The notes: generated from the sequence alone by a model not told the origin. Positions 19,408 to 30,458 are shown, counted from the stretch's first letter. The stretch is 64,000 nucleotides of DNA from Clostridium ganghwense (GCF_026735165.1 NZ_JAPQES010000004.1:372001-436000), one strand, 5' to 3'. Numbers and translations: made by a program.

Positions 19408-19917
19408 TCAACGACTTTTTCTAATTTTTTCTAATTTTTCCAATGTATTTTTATCTATTCTATCTTCTATTAGTACTCTATTAATAGCAATATTTTTTTT
19501 TGTTTTACTCCTTATTCTGTTTTGAGTATCATACACCTCATTATAAAATTCTAAAGAGGACATTCTAGTTGCTCCTCTCTGAAAAGTTACCTGCTGTTCT
19601 AAAGAATCTGATGTAACAACACACACCTCAGCTTTTCTCCCTATTGAGTTTACATATTTTTCAATAAAACTATCTGCAGTTTCACCTTCTTTAGTAAAGA
19701 TTATAATAACATTATTTACCTTTTCTTTTTTTTCTATACTTCCTTTTACCATATGTGCATCAAAAACTACAAATATTTTATATCCTCTGTATGCAGCATA
19801 ATTTTGCAGCATTTCTATAAGCTTTTCTCGTGCGGCTTCAAAACTATATTCTTTAATTTTATTCAATTCTGGCCAACTATTGATTACATTATAGCCATCA
19901 ACAAATATATTCCTCAC
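19408..19917 (-). CDS. yacP: NYN-domain ribonuclease YacP/Rae1
   Basis: 169-aa protein of the YacP family with a PIN-like NYN nuclease fold. In B. subtilis YacP (Rae1) is a ribosome-dependent A-site endoribonuclease. The N-terminal FVDGYNVINSWPEL with its conserved Asp and the later VFDAHMVKGS and VVTSDSLEQQ segments supply the acidic metal-binding residues. It uses a GTG start 7 nt after the rlmB stop codon and precedes sigH, the conserved order. Confidence 0.93.
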   Translation of the reverse strand: MRNIFVDGYNVINSWPELNKIKEYSFEAAREKLIEMLQNYAAYRGYKIFVVFDAHMVKGSIEKKEKVNNVIIIFTKEGETADSFIEKYVNSIGRKAEVCVVTSDSLEQQVTFQRGATRMSSLEFYNEVYDTQNRIRSKTKKNIAINRVLIEDRIDKNTLEKLEKIRKSR

Positions 19918-19924
19918 AGTTTAC

Positions 19925-20716
19925 CTATTCCGTCTTCTGTTTTAAAACCTCGTACATCATTATGCCAGCTGCGACAGATGCATTTAGAGATGTTATTTTA
20001 CCTACCATAGGTATTTTAACTAGCATATCACATTTTTGTTTTGTAAGTTTTGAAATACCTCGACCTTCACTTCCTATCACTAAAGCTACTGCACCTGAAA
20101 AGTCAGTTTGAAAGCAATAGCTTTCTCCATCCATATCAGCACCATATACCCATACACCATGTTCTTTTAACTTATCTATTGCACTATTTGTATTTGAAAC
20201 TTTAGCTATTCTCATATATTCAATAGCTCCTGCAGAAGTTTTATATACAGTTGGAGTAATTCCTACATTTCTTCTTTTAGGTATTATAATTCCATGAACC
20301 CCGCAAGTTTCTGCTGTTCTTATTATTGATCCTAAATTATGAGGATCTTCTATTTCATCTAAAACTAGCACAAAAGGTTTTTCTTCCTTTTCTTCCGCAT
20401 AAGCAATAATATCTTCTATTTCGTAATAGTTATAAGGGGTTACCACTGCAATTACCCCTTGATGTGTTCCTGTAACGGACATATTGTCTAATTTTTTTCT
20501 ATCTACTTCTTTTATAACTATTTTTTTTTCCTTCGCTATTGCAAGAATTTTATTAATTGAACCTGTTACATTTCCAGTAGATACCAATATGTGTTCTATT
20601 GTTCTATCGCTTCTCAAAGCTTCAATTACAGCATTTCGTCCCTCTATTAAATCTTCTCTCGTTTCTTGTTGTACCATGGTATCTCTTTTTTTATTTGAAC
20701 CTTTAAACTCTTTCAT
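19925..20716 (-). CDS. rlmB: 23S rRNA 2'-O-methyltransferase RlmB (TrmH/SpoU family)
   Basis: 263-aa SPOUT methyltransferase. An N-terminal RNA-binding domain (EGRNAVIEALRSD) is followed by the trefoil-knot domain with its three motifs: DEIEDPHNLGSIIRTAE, LVIGSEGRGISKL and IPMVGKITSLNASVAAGI. The family methylates the 2'-OH of a peptidyl-transferase-loop guanosine of 23S rRNA; target specificity here is inferred from synteny. It lies between thyX and yacP. The ATG at 20716 follows GAGGTG; another ATG lies 39 nt downstream. Confidence 0.93.
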   Translation of the reverse strand: MKEFKGSNKKRDTMVQQETREDLIEGRNAVIEALRSDRTIEHILVSTGNVTGSINKILAIAKEKKIVIKEVDRKKLDNMSVTGTHQGVIAVVTPYNYYEIEDIIAYAEEKEEKPFVLVLDEIEDPHNLGSIIRTAETCGVHGIIIPKRRNVGITPTVYKTSAGAIEYMRIAKVSNTNSAIDKLKEHGVWVYGADMDGESYCFQTDFSGAVALVIGSEGRGISKLTKQKCDMLVKIPMVGKITSLNASVAAGIMMYEVLKQKTE

Positions 20717-20744
20717 CCTTTACACCTCTTAGTCTATTGACCAT

Positions 20745-21485
20745 TTATATTTTTGAATATTTTTCTCTTATATTTGTAATTTGTCCACAAGTCATAGTTC
20801 CTTCTGGACAAACTTCTTTTACACATCTAGGGCCTGCATTTTTAAATAATATAGGCGCAACTTTTTTAACTTGCTTTAACATTTCATCTCCTAAAGCATG
20901 TATTTCCCATTGAGCTCTATTACAACATCTATGTTCAAAAAAGTTCATAAGACCTCTAGCATTCATTGTAAGTACTATTTTAGTTTCACATGCATTTGGG
21001 AAAACATATCTAGCATCTTCAATAGCTTTCTTCTCTGCACTAAGTTTTTTCATTCCTGTCTTAATATACTTTTCTTTTAGGATTTCAGTAAGCTTATCAT
21101 ATGCTTTTTGACTTTCTTCCATAGCTTTTACAAATATCTCTTTTGCCGTCTCATCCGTCTCTATTTCTGGAGGAATAATATATTCAAACTGATTTAACTT
21201 AACATATCTTTGACTTTGCTGTGAATATGATGCAATTCTATGTCTAACTAATTGATGAGTCAAGCTTCTTGAAACTCCTTCTACAGCAAAAGTAAAACTC
21301 ACATGTTCTATAGGTGATGCATGACCATATGACATTAATCTATTTAAAAATCCTTCTACTTTTTTTTGATCTAACTCCTCTAAAATTTCATCCACTCCTA
21401 CAGCACTATAGCAAAGCTTTGCAGCAGATGCAATAACTTTTTCTGGATTTGGAGTATGTTCTATTAGTTTAACCTTTAAAGCCAT
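20745..21485 (-). CDS. thyX: Flavin-dependent thymidylate synthase ThyX
   Basis: 246-aa ThyX, which makes dTMP from dUMP using FAD, NADPH and methylene-tetrahydrofolate. The signature RHRxxSYSQQS motif is at residues 81-91 ([11 protein letters not shown]). The [22 protein letters not shown] segment supplies the substrate-binding Arg and Asn residues. It sits between mrnC and rlmB, 28-37 nt from each, so it is likely cotranscribed with them. ThyA, if present, is not in this window. Confidence 0.96.
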   Translation of the reverse strand: MALKVKLIEHTPNPEKVIASAAKLCYSAVGVDEILEELDQKKVEGFLNRLMSYGHASPIEHVSFTFAVEGVSRSLTHQLVRHRIASYSQQSQRYVKLNQFEYIIPPEIETDETAKEIFVKAMEESQKAYDKLTEILKEKYIKTGMKKLSAEKKAIEDARYVFPNACETKIVLTMNARGLMNFFEHRCCNRAQWEIHALGDEMLKQVKKVAPILFKNAGPRCVKEVCPEGTMTCGQITNIREKYSKI

Positions 21486-21522
21486 TATTTTCTCCCCTTT
21501 TGTAAAAATAAATCTTTATTTT

Positions 21523-21939
21523 TTAGTGTATATCTAAATTTACGATTATCTCTAATATTTCATTAAGCCTATCTACTTGTTCTGTTAAATATAAGAAACC
21601 AATTAAAGCCTCAAAACCCGTTGCAATTCTATAGTCCTGAACATTTGCATTTTTAGGTACAGAACCTGACTTAGAATTTCTTCCACGTTTAAAAATACTA
21701 ACCTCTTCTTCAGTTAATTTATCTTCTATGCGCTTCATAAATTCACTTTGAGAATGAGCTTTAACAAACGATATAGCCTTAACATGAAGCTTATGAGCTG
21801 ACATACATCTATTATTATTAACCAAGTATGTTCTTATAAACACTTCATATATGGCATCTCCAACAAAAGCAAGCACTAAAGGATTTAATCCTCTCGCTTC
21901 GTTTACAGTAAACTTACCCTTTAATATATCAAATTCCAT
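21523..21939 (-). CDS. mrnC: Mini-ribonuclease 3
   Basis: 138-aa Mini-III, an RNase III catalytic domain without a dsRNA-binding domain, which matures 23S rRNA ends in B. subtilis. NPLVLAFVGDAIYEVFIRTYL carries the signature with its conserved Asp; the second acidic cluster is in FKRGRNSKSGS and YRIATGFEALIGFLYL. It is normally encoded directly after cysS; here a chemoreceptor gene stands between them. The ribosome binding site is AAGGAG. Confidence 0.95.
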   Translation of the reverse strand: MEFDILKGKFTVNEARGLNPLVLAFVGDAIYEVFIRTYLVNNNRCMSAHKLHVKAISFVKAHSQSEFMKRIEDKLTEEEVSIFKRGRNSKSGSVPKNANVQDYRIATGFEALIGFLYLTEQVDRLNEILEIIVNLDIH

Positions 21940-22024
21940 TTAGCTTTGTCTCCTTCGCTAATATTCCAAAATCCCTTTGAAATACATTAATAAACTAATA
22001 ATACTATAATTTAAATAAATTTAA

Positions 22025-22052
22025 AAGTACAGCTATTATTATAACTGTACTT
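22025..22052 (-). terminator. Terminator after chemoreceptor gene
   Basis: 12-bp stem with one G-U pair (arms 22025-22036 and 22041-22052) starting about 15 nt past the stop codon, followed by T-rich sequence on the minus strand. Confidence 0.7.
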
Positions 22053-22066
22053 CTAACTATACTTCT

Positions 22067-24178
22067 TTATATTTTGAATTCCTCAACTAAGTTTGATAAT
22101 TTAACTGAGCTACCAGAATTTTTATGTGATTGTACAACAATCTGTTCATTTTGATCATTTACATCACTTATATTTTGTGCAATATTTGAAGATGCTCTTG
22201 ATACCCCTGTTATTGAAGAATCTAACTCTTCCATACTTTTAGCTACTCCATCCATAGATGCAGAAATAGCACCAGTTATATCTGATATTTTTCCCATCAT
22301 TTCCATAAAAGCTTCTCCATCATGATTATACTGTTCACTGACATCAATAAGCTTTTCATAATCATTTAATATTTTATCTTCTATAACAATTAAAACATTC
22401 TTAGATTCTCCAGCTAACCTTTCAACAGCTTTTAAAACTTTCTCTACATTTTGTTGTATTCCAGTTACCGTTTTAGAAGACTGTTCTGCAAGTTTTCTAA
22501 CTTCGTCAGCAACTACTGCAAACCCTTTTCCTTCTTCTCCAGCTCTTGCAGCTTCTATAGCCGCATTTAAAGCTAAAAGATTAGTTTGATCTGATATTTT
22601 CAATATTTCATTTGCCATTTCAGAAATTTTATTGACTATAGTCACTTCCTTTATTGCACTTTCAAGATTTTGTTTAGTTTCTATATAAACCTCTTTAATA
22701 CTATCTCTTGATGATAAAACACCGTTTTTCATACTATTAGATTTTCTTTTAACATCAGAAGCTAAATTTAATCCTTCATTTACATTGTGAGATACATTTA
22801 TAGTTTCATCCTTTACCATCATTGACATAGATGTTACCTCTTGTAATGCTGCTGTTCCTTCCTCCATACTTGCAGAAATCTCTTGAGCAGATGATGAAAT
22901 TTGCTCTACCTCTTTATTAACTTTTTCAAACATATCTTCTGTTTCCTTTGAACAAGTTAATGCTAGTTCACTTTCTTCTTTGACTGAAGTTACAACATTC
23001 TGTAGCTTTTCTACAGCAATATTCAACGCTGCTGCTACTTGGCCAAATTCATCTTTCCTGTCAATTTTAATTTTATATCCAAGATTACACTTAGCAAGTT
23101 CTTCAGCAAATTCCTTAATTCCTACTAACGGTTTTTTTATCTGTTTTGCTAATATAATAGCTAAAATTATTCCTATTCCCATAAATATTAGTGAGGACAC
23201 TACTGAAAGTATTCTTAATTGATTTAGTTGTCCAAAAATCTCAGTCTTAGGAACAGTAATAGCAAAACTCCAATCTGTATTTGGTATTGGTGCGTAACCT
23301 ATAATTTTACCTTCTCCCTTATAAGTATATTCTCCAAAACCCTTTTCTCTATTAGTCATTTTCTTTAAAATATCTGCAAGTTCTTTCAACTTTTTATTTT
23401 CACTAGCTTCTTGTATCATATTTTTCTTACTTGAAACCATTTGTATATCTTTATGACCAATTACAACTCCATCCTTATTAACTACAATTCCATATCCTTT
23501 ATTACCCATATTAATATTTTCAATAATATTATTTAAAACATTAACATTTAATGTTGCCATAAGAACACCCTGTATATTATTGTTTACATCTTTAATTGGA
23601 GTTGCAATCAAAATAACTAATTTACCATCAATTTTACTATGAATAGGATTAGTTATAACCGTTTCTCCTTTAACCGCAGCAGTAAAATAATCTTCGTTAA
23701 GTACGTATCCTATATTTCCATTTGAAGATTTTGATTTTCCATATAAATCTGCAACAAGAAATCTTTCTATTCCTAATCTTTTCGCTTCTTTTTGTAAATC
23801 TGGTTTTTGAATTTCCCAATTCATGTTTCTTATTTCATATCTCTTAGCTACTCCTTCAACATTTGTTTTCTGTGTTTCTATTCCTTTTGAAATCATTTTT
23901 GATATATCCTCTGCCCTATTCTGCATTGAAGAACTTATATTATTATTCAGCGAACTTGAAGAAAAATAAAATGAAATACCACCTAGAACTATACAGACAA
24001 AAAATATAATTGAAGTTATCTGAAGTGAAAGAATCTTACCTATACTCTTAGTATTGTCTTGTATTTTTTTCTTTCTCTTTAAATTTCTCTTTATTTTACC
24101 CTTCATAATTTTTTTTAGATTAACCCTTTTGTTATTATTTGTGTTTCTTTTGTTCTTTTTTGAAAATATTTTTTTCAT
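22067..24178 (-). CDS. Methyl-accepting chemotaxis protein with Cache sensor domain
   Basis: 703-aa receptor. It has a very basic N-terminal cytoplasmic extension of about 45 residues, TM1 (about 50-73), a large extracellular Cache-type sensor domain (about 75-315) and TM2 (about 318-345). A HAMP linker precedes a signalling domain whose hairpin tip reads [20 protein letters not shown]. It would control CheA according to an extracellular ligand, perhaps an amino or organic acid; the ligand cannot be read. It has terminators on both sides (cysS terminator before, its own after) and interrupts the usual cysS-mrnC pair. Confidence 0.95.
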   Translation of the reverse strand: MKKIFSKKNKRNTNNNKRVNLKKIMKGKIKRNLKRKKKIQDNTKSIGKILSLQITSIIFFVCIVLGGISFYFSSSSLNNNISSSMQNRAEDISKMISKGIETQKTNVEGVAKRYEIRNMNWEIQKPDLQKEAKRLGIERFLVADLYGKSKSSNGNIGYVLNEDYFTAAVKGETVITNPIHSKIDGKLVILIATPIKDVNNNIQGVLMATLNVNVLNNIIENINMGNKGYGIVVNKDGVVIGHKDIQMVSSKKNMIQEASENKKLKELADILKKMTNREKGFGEYTYKGEGKIIGYAPIPNTDWSFAITVPKTEIFGQLNQLRILSVVSSLIFMGIGIILAIILAKQIKKPLVGIKEFAEELAKCNLGYKIKIDRKDEFGQVAAALNIAVEKLQNVVTSVKEESELALTCSKETEDMFEKVNKEVEQISSSAQEISASMEEGTAALQEVTSMSMMVKDETINVSHNVNEGLNLASDVKRKSNSMKNGVLSSRDSIKEVYIETKQNLESAIKEVTIVNKISEMANEILKISDQTNLLALNAAIEAARAGEEGKGFAVVADEVRKLAEQSSKTVTGIQQNVEKVLKAVERLAGESKNVLIVIEDKILNDYEKLIDVSEQYNHDGEAFMEMMGKISDITGAISASMDGVAKSMEELDSSITGVSRASSNIAQNISDVNDQNEQIVVQSHKNSGSSVKLSNLVEEFKI

Positions 24179-24239
24179 AATTATGCCCCCTATTTTATGC
24201 TAAAACTTAAATAAGCCTTAATATTTATGTATACGCCCC

Positions 24240-24310
24240 TTTACTATATATAACATATATATGTTATATATTATATATAAAAACAAATACTATATATATA
24301 AAATTTTATA
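24240..24310. other. Low-complexity TA-rich spacer
   Basis: Alternating T/A runs upstream of the chemoreceptor gene and downstream of the cysS terminator. Presumably it contains the receptor promoter, but the composition is too low in information to pick hexamers. No gene is seen. Confidence 0.5.
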
Positions 24311-24340
24311 AAAAAAATACATTTTTGTTATTTTGAATAT

Positions 24341-24374
24341 AAAAAGATAGCCAGCACTTATGACTAGCTATCTT
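24341..24374 (-). terminator. cysS terminator
   Basis: Stem AAGATAGC/GCTATCTT with extended pairing and five T at the 3' side on the minus strand, about 15 nt past the cysS stop codon. Confidence 0.8.
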
Positions 24375-24388
24375 AAATCTAATTTACT

Positions 24389-25789
24389 CTAATCTATTTT
24401 TTTCCATCTTACACCTTGTGGTGTATCTTCTAAAATTATTCCTCTTGCTTTTAAAGCATCTCTAATTTTGTCTGCAAGAGCCCAATTTTTTTCTTTTCTA
24501 GCTTGTTGTCTTTGATCTACAAGATTTTCTATTTCTTCATCTAAATTGCATATAGTAGATTTTTGAAGTACTCCAAGTGGGAAACCAAGTTCTCTAATAA
24601 GATTAAGTGTATATTCTACTAGTTCCTTTGATGATTCTACAGTTACATTTGTGTTTATTTCTCTTACTAAATCAAAAATAACTGAAATAGCATCAGCTGT
24701 ATTTATGTCATCATCCATTTTTTCAATATATTTATCTCTATATGAATCTATCTGCTTTTTATATTCTTTTTCTTTATCTGTTATTTCTATAGATTTAACT
24801 TCATTTGCAAGTCTTTCTAAGTTACCAATTGCATTATATAATCTCTCAAGAGATGATTTTGCTGATTCTAGTAAATCTCTACTAAAGTTTAATGGCGTTC
24901 TATAGTGTGCTGAAAGCATAAATAATCTTATAACCTCAGCTTCATACTTTCCTGAAATTTCTCTAGCAGTAAAGAAATTATTAAGAGATTTAGACATCTT
25001 TTTATTATCTATGTTCAAATAAGCTGAGTGCATCCAATAATTCGAAAAAGTTTTTCCATTTCTTGCCTCACTTTGTGCTACTTCATTTTCATGGTGTGGG
25101 AATACTAAATCTACACCACCAGCGTGAATATCTATCGTTTCTCCTAATAAGTTATGAGCCATGCATGAACATTCTATATGCCAACCTGGTCTTCCTTTTC
25201 CCCATGGACTATCCCATGAAGGTTCTTCTGGCTTCTCACTTTTCCAAACAGCAAAATCCATAGGATCTTTTTTTCTTTCATCTACAGATATTCTAGCCCC
25301 TGCTTGCAAATCATCTAGATTTTGACCAGATAATTTTCCGTATTCCTTAAATTTCTTTGTATTAAAATAAACATCTCCATTTACTTCATATGCATAACCT
25401 TTATCTTCTAAATCTTTAACAAACTCTATAATTTCATTCATGAATTCAGTAGCTCTTGGATTATTAGTAGCTCTTTTTATATTTAAGCCATCAGCATCCT
25501 TATAATATTCTTGAATAAATTTATCTCCTAATTCTTTTACTGTTATTTCCTCTCTATTAGCTCTTTGTATCATCTTGTCATCAATATCAGTAAAGTTTTG
25601 AACATAATTCACCTCATAGCCTTTATATTCAAAATATCTTCTAACAGTATCAAAAACTAAGAATGTTCTTGCATTACCTATATGAAAATAGTCATATACA
25701 GTAGGTCCGCAAACATACATATTTACCTTTCCAGGATTAATTGGAACAAACTCTTCTTTTTTCCTAGTCATTGTGTTAAATATTTTCAT
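24389..25789 (-). CDS. cysS: Cysteinyl-tRNA synthetase
   Basis: CysRS, 466 aa, class Ia synthetase that charges tRNA-Cys. The HIGH-type motif lies in [16 protein letters not shown], and its first Cys is a zinc ligand. The other zinc ligands are in [13 protein letters not shown] and FPHHENEV, and the KMSKS motif is in [11 protein letters not shown]. The C-terminal helical domain ends with DTPQGVRWK. It is 82 nt downstream of proS, so one T-box may control both synthetases. It ends at a clear terminator. Confidence 0.98.
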   Translation of the reverse strand: MKIFNTMTRKKEEFVPINPGKVNMYVCGPTVYDYFHIGNARTFLVFDTVRRYFEYKGYEVNYVQNFTDIDDKMIQRANREEITVKELGDKFIQEYYKDADGLNIKRATNNPRATEFMNEIIEFVKDLEDKGYAYEVNGDVYFNTKKFKEYGKLSGQNLDDLQAGARISVDERKKDPMDFAVWKSEKPEEPSWDSPWGKGRPGWHIECSCMAHNLLGETIDIHAGGVDLVFPHHENEVAQSEARNGKTFSNYWMHSAYLNIDNKKMSKSLNNFFTAREISGKYEAEVIRLFMLSAHYRTPLNFSRDLLESAKSSLERLYNAIGNLERLANEVKSIEITDKEKEYKKQIDSYRDKYIEKMDDDINTADAISVIFDLVREINTNVTVESSKELVEYTLNLIRELGFPLGVLQKSTICNLDEEIENLVDQRQQARKEKNWALADKIRDALKARGIILEDTPQGVRWKKID

Positions 25790-25871
25790 TCTTCTCCTCC
25801 TAACTAATCATTTTGATTTTATATCTATTAACGTTCTTATAGATCTATTATATCCAAATATATCTATTATT

Positions 25872-27584
25872 TTATAACTTTATACTATTTTTTTCAAATT
25901 CTTCTTTTACTCTATCAATTACACAAGATAATTCCATTTCTTCAACTTCATCACTACTTCTTAATTTAAATTCAACTTTACCTTCACTTATCATTCTTCC
26001 AACAGTGACTCTCATAGGTATTCCTATTAAATCAGCATCTTTAAATTTAACTCCAGCTCTTTCTTTTCTATCATCCAATAAAACTTCAACACCTAATTCT
26101 TTTAAACTATTATAAATATCTTCAGCTGCCTTCATTTGTTCTTCATTCTTACTAACTGCTGGAATTACTATAACATGATATGGTGCTACAGATAGTGGCC
26201 ATACAATTCCATTTTCATCATGGTGTTGTTCAATTATTGACGCCATTGTTCTATTTATTCCAATTCCATAACATCCCATAATCAAAGGTTTCTTCTTGCC
26301 ATCTTCATCACTAAACACAGCATTCATAGATTCTGAATATTTTGTTCCTAGTTTAAAGATATGACCAACTTCAATTCCTCTTGCTATAGTTAAACTTTCT
26401 CCACATTTTGGACATTTATCTTCACTCGTTACGTTTCTGAAATCTCCAACAGTTCCTTCAAAATCTCTTCCATAATTAACATTAGTGTAGTGATACCCTG
26501 TTTCATTAGCTCCAACTATAAAGTTATACATATTTGCTACTTCTTCATCAACTAATAAGAAATCTACTTTTATACCTATTGGTCCTGCAAATCCTATTTC
26601 TGCTGAAGTAGCTTCTTTAACTGTTTTTTCATCAGCAAGTTCAAATTCTACAGCTCCACCTACTGCATTTGTTACTTTAGTTTCATTTACTTCTCTATCT
26701 CCTCTTACCATTACTGCAACAACCTTATCATCTGCTTTATATATAAGAGTTTTTGCAAATTTTTCAGGTGTTATATTAAAGAATTTAATTAATTCCTCTA
26801 TTGTTTTAGCATCTGGTGTTTCTACTTTTTCTAATCCTTTAATTTCTTCTTCTTCAGCTTTTTGTGGTGTAGAAGGTGCTTTTTCCATATTAGCTGCATA
26901 ATTACAACAATCACAGAATACTACTTCATCTTCACCATATTCTGATTTAACCATGAATTCAGCTGAACCTGAACCACCCATTGCTCCTGAATCCGCTTCA
27001 ACTGCGCTACAATCTACTCCGCATCTTTCAAATATATTAGTATAAGCTTTATACATTTTATTATAAGTTACATCTAATCCCTCATAATCTTTATCAAAAC
27101 TATAAGCATCCTTCATTGTAAACTCTTTTGATCTCATAACTCCAAATCTTGGTCTTCTTTCATCTCTATACTTTGTTTGTATTTGATATAAATTAAGTGG
27201 AAGTTGCTTATAAGACTTTATTACTGCTCTAGCTATATCAGTAAATACTTCTTCATGAGTAGGTCCTAAACAAAACTGTCTTTCATTTCTATCATTTAAT
27301 CTAAACATTTCTGGTCCAAAAACACCCCATCTTCCTGATTCCTGCCAAAGTTCTGCTGGAATTAGTGCTGATGCTAAAAATTCTTGTGCTCCAGCTTTGT
27401 TCATTTCATCTCTTACAATATCTTCAACTTTCTTTAATGTTTTAAGTCCTAAAGGCATATAATTGTATATTCCTGATGCCATTTTTCTCATCATACCAGA
27501 TCTTAACATTAATTTATGACTTGGTAACTCTGCCTCTGCTGGAACTTCTCTTAATGTAGTTATTAACATATTTGATAATTTCAT
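25872..27584 (-). CDS. proS: Prolyl-tRNA synthetase (bacterial type)
   Basis: ProRS, 570 aa, class II synthetase of the bacterial type with an editing INS domain between motifs 2 and 3 (about residues 225-405). Motif 2 is seen in [20 protein letters not shown] and motif 3 in [17 protein letters not shown]. The INS domain deacylates Ala-tRNA-Pro. The gene is preceded by its own promoter and a T-box leader (27627-27840), so transcription rises when tRNA-Pro is uncharged. cysS follows. Confidence 0.98.
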   Translation of the reverse strand: MKLSNMLITTLREVPAEAELPSHKLMLRSGMMRKMASGIYNYMPLGLKTLKKVEDIVRDEMNKAGAQEFLASALIPAELWQESGRWGVFGPEMFRLNDRNERQFCLGPTHEEVFTDIARAVIKSYKQLPLNLYQIQTKYRDERRPRFGVMRSKEFTMKDAYSFDKDYEGLDVTYNKMYKAYTNIFERCGVDCSAVEADSGAMGGSGSAEFMVKSEYGEDEVVFCDCCNYAANMEKAPSTPQKAEEEEIKGLEKVETPDAKTIEELIKFFNITPEKFAKTLIYKADDKVVAVMVRGDREVNETKVTNAVGGAVEFELADEKTVKEATSAEIGFAGPIGIKVDFLLVDEEVANMYNFIVGANETGYHYTNVNYGRDFEGTVGDFRNVTSEDKCPKCGESLTIARGIEVGHIFKLGTKYSESMNAVFSDEDGKKKPLIMGCYGIGINRTMASIIEQHHDENGIVWPLSVAPYHVIVIPAVSKNEEQMKAAEDIYNSLKELGVEVLLDDRKERAGVKFKDADLIGIPMRVTVGRMISEGKVEFKLRSSDEVEEMELSCVIDRVKEEFEKNSIKL

Positions 27585-27626
27585 ATGTATCTCCTCCTCA
27601 TTAATGTAATTAGTTTTATTGTATAC

Positions 27627-27840
27627 AAAAAATAAACTCGCCCTAATAAATTTATTAGGGCGAGTTTTATCGCGGTACCACCTAACTTTGTACTCATTTA
27701 CATATAACGGTTTTCACCGGTAGTTTTTACCTACAGCTCAGAAGCAGGTTCAAAGCCTTTGAAAATTTTTCAGCCAAGAATTTTCTCTCTGTAATTCGCC
27801 TCTACTGCTCTTCCTCATCGCTAAATATTAAATTATTCTG
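27627..27840 (-). promoter_or_regulatory. T-box riboswitch controlling proS (and probably cysS)
   Basis: Complete T-box leader. The 5' part has the AGAGAG and GGCTG elements of stem I. A likely specifier loop reads GAACCTGC, in which CCT is a proline codon matching the downstream gene. The T-box sequence GGTGGTACCGCG pairs with the tRNA acceptor end (plus-strand 27671-27682). The terminator is a perfect palindromic stem (27634-27667) followed by six T. Uncharged tRNA-Pro would stabilise the antiterminator. Confidence 0.92.
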
Positions 27841-27845
27841 TTAGA

Positions 27846-27875
27846 ATTATACCTAATGGCTTCACATTATGTCAA
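27846..27875 (-). promoter_or_regulatory. proS T-box promoter
   Basis: Minus-strand TTGACA (27870-27875), 18-nt spacer, TATAAT (27846-27851), starting only 7 nt after the ispD stop codon. Confidence 0.85.
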
Positions 27876-27881
27876 TAAGTA

Positions 27882-28568
27882 CTATAAATTATCTAGCATT
27901 TTTTCTCCAATAACTAAATCATCTGGAGTTGTAATCTTGATATTCTTATAACTACCTTCGTATAAGTACACTTTATGATTATATCTCTCAACTATCATTG
28001 TATCATCTGTTGCCTCAACATTTTCTGAAAGAGCTTTTTTATGAGACTCTAAAATAAGATTATATTTGAAACATTGAGGCGTCTGAACACAAAATAAAGT
28101 ATCTCTATCTGGAGTATGTATCGAAAAACCTTTTTTGTCCTTAACTTTTATTGTATCCTTTGATTTTACTCCACAAGCACAAGCACCATAAAGCTCAGTA
28201 TATTTTATACCATCTTCTATTATATTTTTATCAACAAAAGGCCTAGCACCATCATGTATTAAAACAACTTCGCATCCTTCTACAGCTTTTAAACCTTTGA
28301 TTACAGACTCTTGTCTTGTATCTCCACCTTCAACAATTAACTTTATTTTATTTAAATTGTATTTTTGGATTACATGCTTCTTACAATACTCAATTTCATC
28401 CTTAGCTAAAACAAGAACTATCTCATCTATGGATTCATTTTCATAAAAAGCCTTTAGTGTGTAATAAATAATTGGTTTATCCTTTAAATTTAAAAATTGT
28501 TTATTTATATTAGTTTTCATCCTAGTGCCTTTTCCAGCTGCTACAATTATAGCACAATTTCTCCCCAT
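27882..28568 (-). CDS. ispD: 2-C-methyl-D-erythritol 4-phosphate cytidylyltransferase
   Basis: IspD, 228 aa, which makes CDP-methylerythritol from MEP and CTP in the non-mevalonate isoprenoid pathway. The nucleotide-binding AAGKGTRM motif is at about residues 10-17 and [10 protein letters not shown] is the second signature. It follows the PIN-TRAM gene by 33 nt, as in many Firmicutes, and ends just before the proS promoter. The length is normal. Confidence 0.95.
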   Translation of the reverse strand: MGRNCAIIVAAGKGTRMKTNINKQFLNLKDKPIIYYTLKAFYENESIDEIVLVLAKDEIEYCKKHVIQKYNLNKIKLIVEGGDTRQESVIKGLKAVEGCEVVLIHDGARPFVDKNIIEDGIKYTELYGACACGVKSKDTIKVKDKKGFSIHTPDRDTLFCVQTPQCFKYNLILESHKKALSENVEATDDTMIVERYNHKVYLYEGSYKNIKITTPDDLVIGEKMLDNL

Positions 28569-28601
28569 TTAAGCACCTCTTCTAGAGCTAATTTATTAAA
28601 C

Positions 28602-29678
28602 TTACTTCTTCTGTTTTGCAAATATCATTCTTCCTGCTGCTGTTTGTAATACTGACGTAACTACTACATCCATTACTTCTCCAATATGTCTCTTTCCACC
28701 TTCTACAACAATCATTGTACCATCATCTAAATATGCTATACCCTGCTCTTGTTCCTTACCATCTTTTATTATTTGAATTGTCATTTCTTCTCCTGGAAGA
28801 ACAACAGGTTTCACTGAATTTGCCAGCTCATTTATATTCAAAACCGGTACTCCTTGAACTCCTGCTACCTTATTCAAATTATAATCATTAGTTAAAACTT
28901 TTCCTTTTAAGACTTGTGTAAGTTTTAAAAGCTTAACATCAACTTCTTCTATTTCTGGGAAATCCTTGTCTGTTACTTTAACTTCTATACTTAATTCTTT
29001 TTGAATTTTATTAAGTATATCAAGCCCTCTTCTTCCTCTAGTTCTCTTTAGACTATCTGAAGAATCTGCTATATGTCTAAGCTCATCTAAAACAAAATGA
29101 GGTATTATCAAAGTACCTTCTATAAATCCACTTTGACATATGTCTAAAATTCTTCCATCTATTATTACAGATGTATCCAATACTTTAGGTATACCCCTAG
29201 AAACTTTAGCCTTTTTCTCCTTAGGTGTACCTACCTTTTTTATATTTGCAAATGCATTTATTATCTCTTCCTTTTTCTTTACAGCAACATCGCCTCCAAG
29301 TGCGGCTAATATTAATGCAATTATGATGGAAACTATTGTCCCTAAAAGTGTTTTTGGAATAAGACTAACAAACAAAGCCGATATTGTTAAGCCTATTATA
29401 GCTCCAAATGTACCAAGTAAAATTTCAACAGTAGGAACTTTTTGTATATTATCTTCAAAGTAATTCATAACCTTGGTTATTAATGAATTAATCCATGGGG
29501 ATATTAAATATAATATAAGTCCTAAAATTAAAGCAGAAAATATTAAAAACCCGACTGATAAAATAGCAGAATTTTTAAAATATGCTAATCTATCTAATTT
29601 CAATAATGATTGACCTGTTATAAATCCTAAAACAAGTCCAGCTAATGTGAAAAGTCCTCTTAAAACTTTTTTAAACAC
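28602..29678 (-). CDS. PIN/TRAM-domain membrane protein (YacL family)
   Basis: 358 aa. Four hydrophobic segments occupy about residues 5-150. A PIN-like domain follows ([20 protein letters not shown] with the first catalytic-type Asp, and later acidic residues), and a C-terminal TRAM domain ([27 protein letters not shown]) probably binds RNA. The match is YacL of B. subtilis; a nuclease role is inferred from the PIN fold. The start is GTG at 29678 after GGAGGTG; an ATG two bases upstream is out of frame. A likely promoter lies at 29745-29773. Confidence 0.93.
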   Translation of the reverse strand: MFKKVLRGLFTLAGLVLGFITGQSLLKLDRLAYFKNSAILSVGFLIFSALILGLILYLISPWINSLITKVMNYFEDNIQKVPTVEILLGTFGAIIGLTISALFVSLIPKTLLGTIVSIIIALILAALGGDVAVKKKEEIINAFANIKKVGTPKEKKAKVSRGIPKVLDTSVIIDGRILDICQSGFIEGTLIIPHFVLDELRHIADSSDSLKRTRGRRGLDILNKIQKELSIEVKVTDKDFPEIEEVDVKLLKLTQVLKGKVLTNDYNLNKVAGVQGVPVLNINELANSVKPVVLPGEEMTIQIIKDGKEQEQGIAYLDDGTMIVVEGGKRHIGEVMDVVVTSVLQTAAGRMIFAKQKK

Positions 29679-29744
29679 ATTCCTTCACCTCCTAGTATGA
29701 ATTTATTATTTTTATTTTTTATAGTTTTTTATACTATTAATAAC

Positions 29745-29773
29745 AATATATATTATTATATTTGTTATTTCAA
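29745..29773 (-). promoter_or_regulatory. Promoter of PIN-TRAM/ispD unit
   Basis: Minus-strand TTGAAA (29768-29773), 17-nt spacer, TATATT (29745-29750). The surrounding 29679-30015 spacer is very AT-rich, so confidence is moderate. Confidence 0.5.
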
Positions 29774-29939
29774 CCACAGCGAAAATTATTTAAAATTTGT
29801 TCATTAAAATTTTTCTTATTATTTATATGTTTTTAATACATATTTATATTTTCGTCCAATATTTAACTTTTTAATCCCCCTATCAATAAAATTAATCTTG
29901 TTTTATTATATATCTAAACCAACAATTTATTTAGCTTTG

Positions 29940-29969
29940 TTGACAAAATTATCTGAAAATAATTATAAT
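29940..29969 (+). promoter_or_regulatory. Promoter of the 30016 gene
   Basis: Plus-strand TTGACA (29940-29945), 18-nt spacer, TATAAT (29964-29969); both hexamers are perfect. It drives the small plus-strand gene at 30016, divergently from the PIN-TRAM gene. Confidence 0.8.
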
Positions 29970-30015
29970 TATATTATCAGTCATTGATTTTATTTTACTT
30001 TAAGGAGTTGAGACC

Positions 30016-30417
30016 ATGAAAGACGTTATTTTTGATGATTTTCAAAATGCGGTAGATGAATGCCTTCTACGTCATAAAAGTTTACTTGATATAATGACAA
30101 AACTTCAAGAATCAGAAGGTCGTATAAACAGAGCTATAGCTAAATCTGTAACAAACTGTGGATGTGTAGAAGTAGCAGCCAAAAAGCAACAAATACCAAA
30201 CGATAATAATATAGATATGGATACTTATAAAAAATATTTCAATACACATTTAGAAGGCAACCTTTGTGAAAATTGTCGTGAAGTTTTGGAAAGAGAAATA
30301 GGCAACAATCTATTTTATTTAACATCTCTTTGTAATCTACTAGATTTAAATCTTTACGATATACTTTTGAAGGAATACAACAAAATAAGTACTTTAGGAA
30401 AGTATACTTTCAGGTGA
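30016..30417 (+). CDS. Conserved-looking small protein with CxC and CxxC motifs
   Basis: 133 aa, family not recognised with confidence. Cys48-Gly-Cys50 and Cys84-x-x-Cys87 could form a metal site. The C-terminal half (VLEREIGNNLFYLTSLCNLLDLNLYDILLKEYNK) resembles the last helices of MazG-like nucleotide pyrophosphohydrolases, but the upstream ExxE and D motifs of that family are not evident. It has a perfect promoter, an AAGGAG site and a shared bidirectional terminator with disA, so it is a real gene. It is the only plus-strand gene in this otherwise minus-strand half of the window. Confidence 0.85.
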   Translation: MKDVIFDDFQNAVDECLLRHKSLLDIMTKLQESEGRINRAIAKSVTNCGCVEVAAKKQQIPNDNNIDMDTYKKYFNTHLEGNLCENCREVLEREIGNNLFYLTSLCNLLDLNLYDILLKEYNKISTLGKYTFR

Positions 30418-30421
30418 TTAA

Positions 30422-30458
30422 ATAGCACAAAATAAGTCTTACACTTATTTTGTGCTAT
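30422..30458. terminator. Bidirectional terminator between the 30016 gene and disA
   Basis: 16-bp perfect stem (arms 30422-30437 and 30443-30458) with a 5-nt loop, serving the convergent genes. It slightly overlaps the disA stop codon. Confidence 0.8.

Noticed and set aside
24240-24310. TA-repeat tract as a possible origin or satellite
   Set aside because: Not a true tandem repeat; no DnaA boxes; typical AT-rich spacer.
25790-25871. Separate T-box before cysS
   Set aside because: The 82-nt spacer is too short and has no GGTGG-type T-box sequence or terminator.
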